A stretch of DNA of 64,000 nt from assembly GCA_041586735.1 (NCBI GenBank), contig JBFGZQ010000015.1, positions 15,033-79,032 on the forward strand. Reading direction: 5' to 3'. The notes beneath the pieces were generated by a model. That model was not told the origin of the DNA. It saw nothing but the letters and a program-made list of their open reading frames with translations, and searched no databases. A program made the position numbers and the translations under genes. The stretch comes from Motiliproteus sp041586735 (GTDB lineage: Bacteria > Pseudomonadota > Gammaproteobacteria > Pseudomonadales > Balneatricaceae). Every line of letters begins with the position of its first letter. Within the stretch, counting starts at the first letter, position 1. Positions 58,959-64,000 of the stretch are shown in pieces.

Positions 58959-60353
58959 GTGTCAGAAAGAAATTTCGATATGATTGTGATCGGTGCCGGG
59001 CCGGGTGGCTACGTGGCAGCGATCCGGGGGGCGCAGCTGGGGTTGAAGGTGGCCATTGTGGAGCGCGAGCACCTCGGCGGGATCTGCCTGAACTGGGGTT
59101 GCATACCGACCAAGGCGCTGCTGCGCTCGGCTGAGATCTTCCACCTGATGCGCCGTGCCAAGGAGTTTGGCCTGAAAGCCGAGGGCATAGGGTATGACCT
59201 CGATGCGGTGGTGGCGCGATCGCGCGCGATCGCGAAACAGCTATCGGGCGGCATTGGTCATCTGATGAAGAAGCACAAGGTTAGCGTCGTTACGGGTGAG
59301 GCGACACTGCCGAAGCAGGGTGTCGTAGCGGTTAAGACCGCCAAGGGTACCGAGGAACTGATGGCGAAGGCGATCGTGCTGGCTACCGGCGCGCGTGCAC
59401 GGGTGCTGGAGGGGATGGAGCCCGACGGCGATGTCGTCTGGACCTACAAGGACGCGCTAATACCGAAGCGGATGCCGAAGAAGCTTCTCGTCATCGGTTC
59501 TGGCGCGATCGGAATCGAGTTTGCCAGCTTCTTCAACACGCTTGGTGCCAATACCACTGTGGTCGAGGTGATGGACCGTGTTCTGCCAGTCGAGGATGCC
59601 GAGATCTCTAACTTCGCCAAGAAGCAGTTCGTGAAGCAGGGGATGAAGATCCTCGAGAAGACCAGGGTAACGAAGCTTGATCGAAGCGGTGACCAGGTCG
59701 TCGCGCAATTTGAGGATGGCAAAAACACCACTACCGAGGAATTCGATACCGTGATCTCTGCGGTCGGAATCGTCGGCAATGTCGAAGGGCTCGGGCTTGA
59801 GGCACTGGGCGTTAAGATCGACCGTAGCCACGTGGTGGTGGACGCGTACTGCCGGACTGGGGTCGAGGGGCTCTACGCGATTGGCGATGTTGCCGGCGCC
59901 CCGTGGCTTGCACACAAGGCCAGCCACGAGGGCGTGATGGTCTCCGAGCTAATCGCGGGCCAGCATGTCCATCCGATCAAACCGAACACGATCGCCGGTT
60001 GCACCTATTGCTATCCGCAGGTCGCTTCGGTTGGTTTCACGGAGGCCAAGGCTAGAGAAGCAGGCTACGAGATCAAGGTAGGCCGCTTCCCGTTCATCGG
60101 CAATGGCAAGGCGATTGCATTAGGCGAGCCAGAGGGCTTGGTCAAGACGATCTTCGACGCCAAGACCGGTGAGCTGCTGGGCGCCCACATGGTCGGCTCC
60201 GAGGTGACGGAGTTGATCCAAGGATATGTTATCGGTCGCACCCTGGAGACGACCGATGCAGAGCTTATCGAGACTGTTTTTCCACACCCGACACTGAGCG
60301 AGATGATGCACGAGTCGGTGCTGGATGCCTATGATCGAGCGCTCCATATTTGA
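58959..60353 (+). CDS. lpdA: Dihydrolipoamide dehydrogenase (E3)
   Basis: A 464-residue flavoprotein that reoxidises E2 lipoamide with NAD. FAD-binding VIGAGPGGYVAAIRGAQLG leads to the redox disulfide in GGICLNWGCIPTK. The NAD fold is LLVIGSGAIGIEFASFF, and the His-Glu pair at the C-terminus is in FPHPTLSEMMHESV. The start is GTG at 58959 with GGAGGGG upstream. The last 40 bp of the gene and the following 40 bp are repeated at 61384-61463. Confidence 0.95.
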   Translation: MSERNFDMIVIGAGPGGYVAAIRGAQLGLKVAIVEREHLGGICLNWGCIPTKALLRSAEIFHLMRRAKEFGLKAEGIGYDLDAVVARSRAIAKQLSGGIGHLMKKHKVSVVTGEATLPKQGVVAVKTAKGTEELMAKAIVLATGARARVLEGMEPDGDVVWTYKDALIPKRMPKKLLVIGSGAIGIEFASFFNTLGANTTVVEVMDRVLPVEDAEISNFAKKQFVKQGMKILEKTRVTKLDRSGDQVVAQFEDGKNTTTEEFDTVISAVGIVGNVEGLGLEALGVKIDRSHVVVDAYCRTGVEGLYAIGDVAGAPWLAHKASHEGVMVSELIAGQHVHPIKPNTIAGCTYCYPQVASVGFTEAKAREAGYEIKVGRFPFIGNGKAIALGEPEGLVKTIFDAKTGELLGAHMVGSEVTELIQGYVIGRTLETTDAELIETVFPHPTLSEMMHESVLDAYDRALHI

Positions 60354-60395
60354 GGATGCTGGGCTCGGATTTTTCGATGCCTTGGTGGACTTGCT
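60316..60395. repeat. 80-bp direct repeat, copy A (end of lpdA and downstream)
   Basis: This covers the last codons of lpdA and about 40 bp beyond. Copy B at 61384-61463 differs at roughly 5 positions. The copies flank the SDR gene at 60565-61335. Confidence 0.85.
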
Positions 60396-60564
60396 CGACA
60401 TGAGGGCTCGCGTCTTCATGTCGCTGTTCGCCGACTCAGATGGAAGATAGAGGACGCAGATCTAGGGTGGCGTTCTGTATCATGCTGGTAATCGCAGTTA
60501 CTCAGGTTGGATGTAATGCTGAGCAGTAAACATTTTTTGGCAAGGTCATGTTGGAGGTCAATGC

Positions 60565-61335
60565 ATGAGTGAAGGTCGGCATAGTGAGCGTGTGGTGTTG
60601 ATTACGGGAGCAGCAAGCGGAATTGGTGCTGCGATAACCGACCGTTACTGCAGGGAAGGCGCCTCAGTGGCTCTGCTGGATGTCAATGCCGATAGCGTGC
60701 GGGAAAACTCAGATGCGTTGAATGCGAGGGGATACCGCACTGCTTGGGCCCAAGCAGACGTGGCCGATTACAAACAGTGCGCTAAGGCCTGTCAGGCGCT
60801 AGAGGCTGCGCTAGGTCCGATCGACACGCTGATTAATAACGCGGGGGTGTCACCCAAGCACAATGGAGTAGCTGCGCCCATCTGGCAGATGGAACCGGAC
60901 GAATGGCAGAAGGTGGTGGGTATCAACCTTAACGGGGTCTTTAATCTGACCCGCCTGCTGTCACCGGGCATGGTGGAGCGTCGTTTCGGGCGTATTGTCA
61001 ATATGTCATCTGTGGCTGGTAAGGCATATCTGCCCTTGGTTGCTAGCCACTACAGTGCTACTAAAGCGGCGCTAATCGGATTTACACGGCATGTGGCGGG
61101 TGAACTGGGACCCTATGGGGTACGGGTCAATGCGTTGGCACCGGGGCGCATTGAAACCCCATTGGTAAAATCCGTGGCGGATGAGATTAATCAGGATGCG
61201 ATCAGCAATACTGCGCTCAGACGTCTGGGTACACCGGACGAGGTGGCACGGGTGGCCTGTTTCCTGACCTCCAGTGATAGCGACTTTGTGACTGGGCAAG
61301 TGGTTGATGTAGCCGGCGGTTGGATGATGACCTGA
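60565..61335 (+). CDS. Short-chain dehydrogenase/reductase flanked by direct repeats
   Basis: A 256-residue SDR: LITGAASGIGAAIT, LINNAGVSPKHNG, Ser in VNMSSVAGKAYL and YxxxK in HYSATKAA. VSPKHNGVAAPIWQME is a long insertion loop that resembles some sugar or gluconate-type dehydrogenases. GGAGG is 9 bases before the ATG. The gene sits in a 1-kb unit bounded by an 80-bp direct repeat derived from the lpdA end, so it was probably inserted or rearranged after the operon formed. Confidence 0.88.
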   Translation: MSEGRHSERVVLITGAASGIGAAITDRYCREGASVALLDVNADSVRENSDALNARGYRTAWAQADVADYKQCAKACQALEAALGPIDTLINNAGVSPKHNGVAAPIWQMEPDEWQKVVGINLNGVFNLTRLLSPGMVERRFGRIVNMSSVAGKAYLPLVASHYSATKAALIGFTRHVAGELGPYGVRVNALAPGRIETPLVKSVADEINQDAISNTALRRLGTPDEVARVACFLTSSDSDFVTGQVVDVAGGWMMT

Positions 61336-61735
61336 CTATAGCGCCTGCTTCATCTGTTCGACCTGACTGGCCGGCTTTGACAGCGGTGCCGGATGCCTAT
61401 GACCGAGCGCTCCATATTTGAGGATACTAGGCTCGGATTTTTCGATACCTTGGTGGACTTGCTGCTTTTACTGGGCAGCACCGCTATTTAAGCGGCTTCG
61501 CCGCCACCCCTTATCCCAGCTTTCTTCTTTTTCAGGGGGAAGGAGCTAGTCCGTGCTCTAGTTTAATTCCTTGTTATTAGGATAAGTCTTGAGTTTCAGG
61601 ATGAGCACTCGCTAATATAGGAACCCTATCCGGTAAGTCCCGTTGCTCTCGAAAGAGGTGATTAATGACAGCTTCATCTGATGTAGGTGGGTTATCAACC
61701 CGCGATGATCGACAACTAAATAGGAGAGGAGAGGA
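61336..61735. other. Intergenic stretch before the GntR gene
   Basis: 400 bp without a gene. The first part holds direct repeat copy B; a small GCGGC/GCCGC hairpin lies near 61492-61505. The rest leads to the GntR ribosome site GAGGAGAGGAG. Confidence 0.5.
61384..61463. repeat. 80-bp direct repeat, copy B
   Basis: Near-identical to 60316-60395 but here detached from any lpdA frame: it starts 49 bp after the SDR stop and represents a duplicated lpdA 3' end. Confidence 0.85.
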
Positions 61736-62431
61736 GTGATAGTAAAGGATCTCCCTGATGAGATTGCATCGGATCTCGTACAGCGTATTAATTCGGGTGA
61801 ATTCGGCGAAGGGGGCCGCCTGCCCAGCGAGCGGGAACTGAGCGCGCACTATAGCGTCTCACGCCCAGTCGTCCGCGAAGCCTTGTCGCATCTGAAGTCC
61901 TACGGTCTGGTTCGGGCGCGGGCCGGTTCGGGCGTTTTTGTCACCGACAACCACACCGTTCGAGCATTCCGTCTTCCTGACGTCGACATCGATGAAACGG
62001 AAGCTCTAGCGCAGATCATGGAGCTGTTGCTGGCCATTGAGGTCGCAGCCACGCGCAGTGCGGCGATTCACCGCAGCCAAGCCGACTTGAAACACATTCG
62101 GCGTGAACTTCTGGGCATGGAGTACGCGATTGCCAGTGACAAACTGGGCGATGAGGAGGATTTCGCCTTTCATCGCGCTATTGTGGCCGCGACGCACAAT
62201 CCACATTTTATTTCTCTGTCCCAACATCTGGAATACGGTGTGCGCAATGTGATCCGGAAGACCCGCAGCAACACCCGGATCAATTTATCGGACATGACGG
62301 ATGCAGTGCAGGAAGAACATCAGGCCATCTTTCATGCGATTGACGACGGGGATCCTGATGCAGCAGCAGACGCTGCGGCTCGGCATCTACAAAACGCCTC
62401 GGAGCGCACGAAACTCTACCGTAAAAAGTGA
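61736..62431 (+). CDS. GntR family regulator, FadR/FCD subgroup
   Basis: A 231-residue regulator. The winged helix (about 1-70) reads DLVQRINSGEFGEGGRLPSE and SRPVVREALSHLKSYGLV with ARAGSGVFV. The FCD effector domain (about 85-220) carries metal-ligand candidates in EEDFAFHRAI, EEHQAIFHAI and AAARHLQNA. Such proteins usually bind a carboxylate and control catabolic operons. The start is GTG at 61736 with a strong ribosome site. It lies downstream of the ABC/dehydrogenase operon and may bind the palindrome at 46118. Confidence 0.9.
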   Translation: MIVKDLPDEIASDLVQRINSGEFGEGGRLPSERELSAHYSVSRPVVREALSHLKSYGLVRARAGSGVFVTDNHTVRAFRLPDVDIDETEALAQIMELLLAIEVAATRSAAIHRSQADLKHIRRELLGMEYAIASDKLGDEEDFAFHRAIVAATHNPHFISLSQHLEYGVRNVIRKTRSNTRINLSDMTDAVQEEHQAIFHAIDDGDPDAAADAAARHLQNASERTKLYRKK

Positions 62432-62490
62432 GGCTCCGGATGTGATCTTTTGCTCTTCGGTATTAAAAAACATCAGGCTATGAGTTTTTA

Positions 62491-62760
62491 TGCCAGGGTG
62501 CCGATGTCTATATGAACGCCACTCAGGCGCCCTAGAATCATCACTACCGGATAGTACGACTATGAGATCAACGAGCTCCTCTGCTGATCTAATCGACCTT
62601 CCCAGTCAGCTCGCAGCGGGCTATCGCCTGGCACTCTATGGGTGACCATGGCGCCTGACGATCGTGCTGCGTAATCCGCTGCGTTACCGCTCGGTGCCGG
62701 CCTTCAGTCCTATCAGTAACCTACTGGGCTACCCCTGGGGCAAAAAAGCCTTGGCCGCTT
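62491..62760 (+). pseudogene. Decayed partial copy of fghA
   Basis: The 270 bp align with the middle of fghA (about 40170-40435), covering the segments ATQAPWNRHYR, AIAGHSMGGHGAL and SAFSPISN. The copy has a TGG to TAG stop in the APW codon, indels after the CGG codon and in the GHSMGG-to-ALT region, and no start. Coding capacity is lost. It lies upstream of creatinase. Confidence 0.8.
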
Positions 62761-62820
62761 GATCCTCTCACTTGAGCGGGGCTCGATACCTAAAATTTCA
62801 TCCATACGGATAAATATGAT

Positions 62821-62835
62821 ATTTGCATCGCAAAT
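62821..62835. promoter_or_regulatory. Short inverted repeat upstream of creatinase
   Basis: ATTTGC-ATC-GCAAAT is a perfect 6-bp-arm palindrome 183 bp before the creatinase start, within an AT-rich promoter-like stretch. It could be a LysR-type or other regulator site; there is no further support. Confidence 0.3.
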
Positions 62836-63017
62836 GTTCCCATAATTACTATTGATTTCTATTATGCCTGAGTGCGCGTTAGGATCGGTTATAGCTGATT
62901 AGTGAATACAGGTTTTGTGTGTATAAACCTGTTCCATACGCTGATTAAGTCCCGTGAGGGCTAAGCTGGGTTTACAAAATAGCTTCGTATAAAGATAACA
63001 ATAATAGGAATTCAAGC

Positions 63018-64000
63018 ATGCAGATGCCGCAAACACTATTGATCCCCAATGGCGACAAAGTCGCCCCCACGTTCTCACAGCAAGAGATGCGTTCACGGCT
63101 GGTGAAGTTACGCCACTATATGGCCGAAAACGGCCTGCAAGCGGTGCTCTTTACCTCCTATCACAACATCAACTACTACAGCGATTTCGTCTACTGCCGC
63201 TTCGGCCGGGATTACGGCTTGGTGGTGACTCAGGATGATTTCACTACCATCAGCGCCAATATCGACGGTGGCCAGCCTTACCGTCGCAATCAGTTGGGCG
63301 ACAACGTCGTTTACACCGACTGGCAGAAGGATAATTTCTTTTACGCGGTCAAGCAGCTGATCAAGGATGGCGGTAAGGTGGGGGTCGAGTTCGACCATAT
63401 GCCGCTGCAGAACCTGGATAAGATGAAAGCGATCCTGCCGACCGCGGCGTTTGTCGATATCGGCGTACCGACCATGAAGATGCGGATGATCAAGTCTGCC
63501 GAAGAGATCGAGATCATCAAGCACGGTGCCCGGGTTGCGGATATCGGTGGTGCGGCGATCCGTGATGCGATCGCTGTCGGGGTACCCGAGTACGAGATCG
63601 CCCTGGCCGGTACCCAGGCGATGGTGCGTGAAATTGCAGCGACCTTTCCGCATGGCGAGCTGATGGATACCTGGGTCTGGTTCCAGTCGGGGATCAACAC
63701 CGACGGTGCTCATAACCCGGTGACCTCGCGCAAGGTCGAGGCGGGCGATATTCTCAGCCTGAACACCTTCCCGATGATCGCCGGTTACTATACCGCGCTG
63801 GAGCGCACCCTGTTCAGCGAGCATGTCTCCGACCGTCATCTAGAACTGTGGGAGATCAACTGCAAGGTGCATCGTCGTGGTCTGGAGCTGATTCAACCCG
63901 GCGCGCGTTGCTGCGATATCGCCGCCGAACTCAATGAGATCTTCCTCGAGCACGATGTGCTGCAGTATCGCACCTTCGGCTACGGCCACTCGTTCGGCAC
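63018..64000 (+). CDS. Creatinase (creatine amidinohydrolase), 3' end outside window
   Basis: The open frame begins ATG at 63018 and is still open at the window end (327 codons visible of about 400). It is an M24-fold creatinase that hydrolyses creatine to sarcosine and urea. Diagnostic stretches are FTSYHNINYYSDFVYCRFGR, SANIDGGQPYRRN, MDTWVWFQSGINTDGAHNPV with the catalytic His, and MIAGYYTALERTLF. The family resembles peptidases but lacks their metal site. AGGA lies 10 bases before the ATG. Sarcosine oxidation would yield formaldehyde, for which frmA and fghA are present at 38.7-40.7 kb. Confidence 0.93.
   Translation, partial: MQMPQTLLIPNGDKVAPTFSQQEMRSRLVKLRHYMAENGLQAVLFTSYHNINYYSDFVYCRFGRDYGLVVTQDDFTTISANIDGGQPYRRNQLGDNVVYTDWQKDNFFYAVKQLIKDGGKVGVEFDHMPLQNLDKMKAILPTAAFVDIGVPTMKMRMIKSAEEIEIIKHGARVADIGGAAIRDAIAVGVPEYEIALAGTQAMVREIAATFPHGELMDTWVWFQSGINTDGAHNPVTSRKVEAGDILSLNTFPMIAGYYTALERTLFSEHVSDRHLELWEINCKVHRRGLELIQPGARCCDIAAELNEIFLEHDVLQYRTFGYGHSFG

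Noticed and set aside
1..64000. tRNA, rRNA, riboswitch or prophage features
   Set aside because: None could be recognised on reading both strands; short structured RNAs could have been missed without a covariance search.

Overview
The window looks like a gammaproteobacterial chromosome, probably a marine or Oceanospirillales-type heterotroph. The evidence is the conserved nudF-yqiB-cpdA-yqiA-parE block (28.3-32.9 kb) followed by parC, together with ppc, nfo, hemG (HemY type), glutathione-dependent formaldehyde oxidation genes, TRAP and Liv-type uptake systems and creatinase. The order-level placement is an inference from gene content. No rRNA, tRNA or CRISPR was recognised.

Region 1 (0-2.4 kb) holds lemA, nfo and a small lipoprotein with two tandem copies of one domain. 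Region 2 (2.5-22.1 kb) is a catabolic island for a carboxylic acid degraded as its CoA thioester. It encodes an acyl/aryl-CoA ligase, an acyl-CoA dehydrogenase, three crotonase-fold proteins, a PaaH-like 3-hydroxyacyl-CoA dehydrogenase, a BadH-like and a second short-chain dehydrogenase, an MFS carrier, a TRAP transporter with a UspA protein, an esterase, a PatZ-like acetyltransferase and a TetR regulator. Seven closely similar 16-bp palindromes (GARTGANN-ANTCANTY) lie in the intergenic regions from which these units start, so one TetR regulon is likely. No ring oxygenase, ring reductase or thiolase lies in the window, and the substrate is unknown (anthranilate-like or alicyclic acids are candidates).

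Region 3 (22.1-24 kb) contains an IS66 transposase remnant and an intact ISNCY/IS1202-like element flanked by a 16-bp target duplication. Region 4 (24-35.8 kb) is core genome: ppc, hemG, nudF-yqiB-cpdA-yqiA-parE, parC and a deoxyinosine-type DNA glycosylase. Region 5 (36-46 kb) is a mosaic. Intact genes (a DksA/TraR zinc finger protein, a VOC protein, frmA, fghA, an adenylate cyclase, a LysR regulator, a Rnk-like protein) are interspersed with decayed fragments of an iron alcohol dehydrogenase, focA, gshA, an IS1380 and an IS110 transposase.

Region 6 (46.1-60.4 kb) is a compact plus-strand operon, and the best candidate for an undescribed system. It has a complete Liv-type ABC importer, a VOC protein, two SDRs, a 2-oxoacid/acetoin-dehydrogenase-type E1 with alpha and beta parts fused, E2, a shikimate-dehydrogenase-fold protein with an altered substrate loop, a GabD-like aldehyde dehydrogenase and E3. 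A 33-bp palindrome precedes it. After it come a third SDR flanked by an 80-bp direct repeat, a FadR-type GntR regulator, a decayed second copy of part of fghA, and creatinase, which runs off the window end. Creatine breakdown through sarcosine releases formaldehyde, which FrmA/FghA could oxidise.
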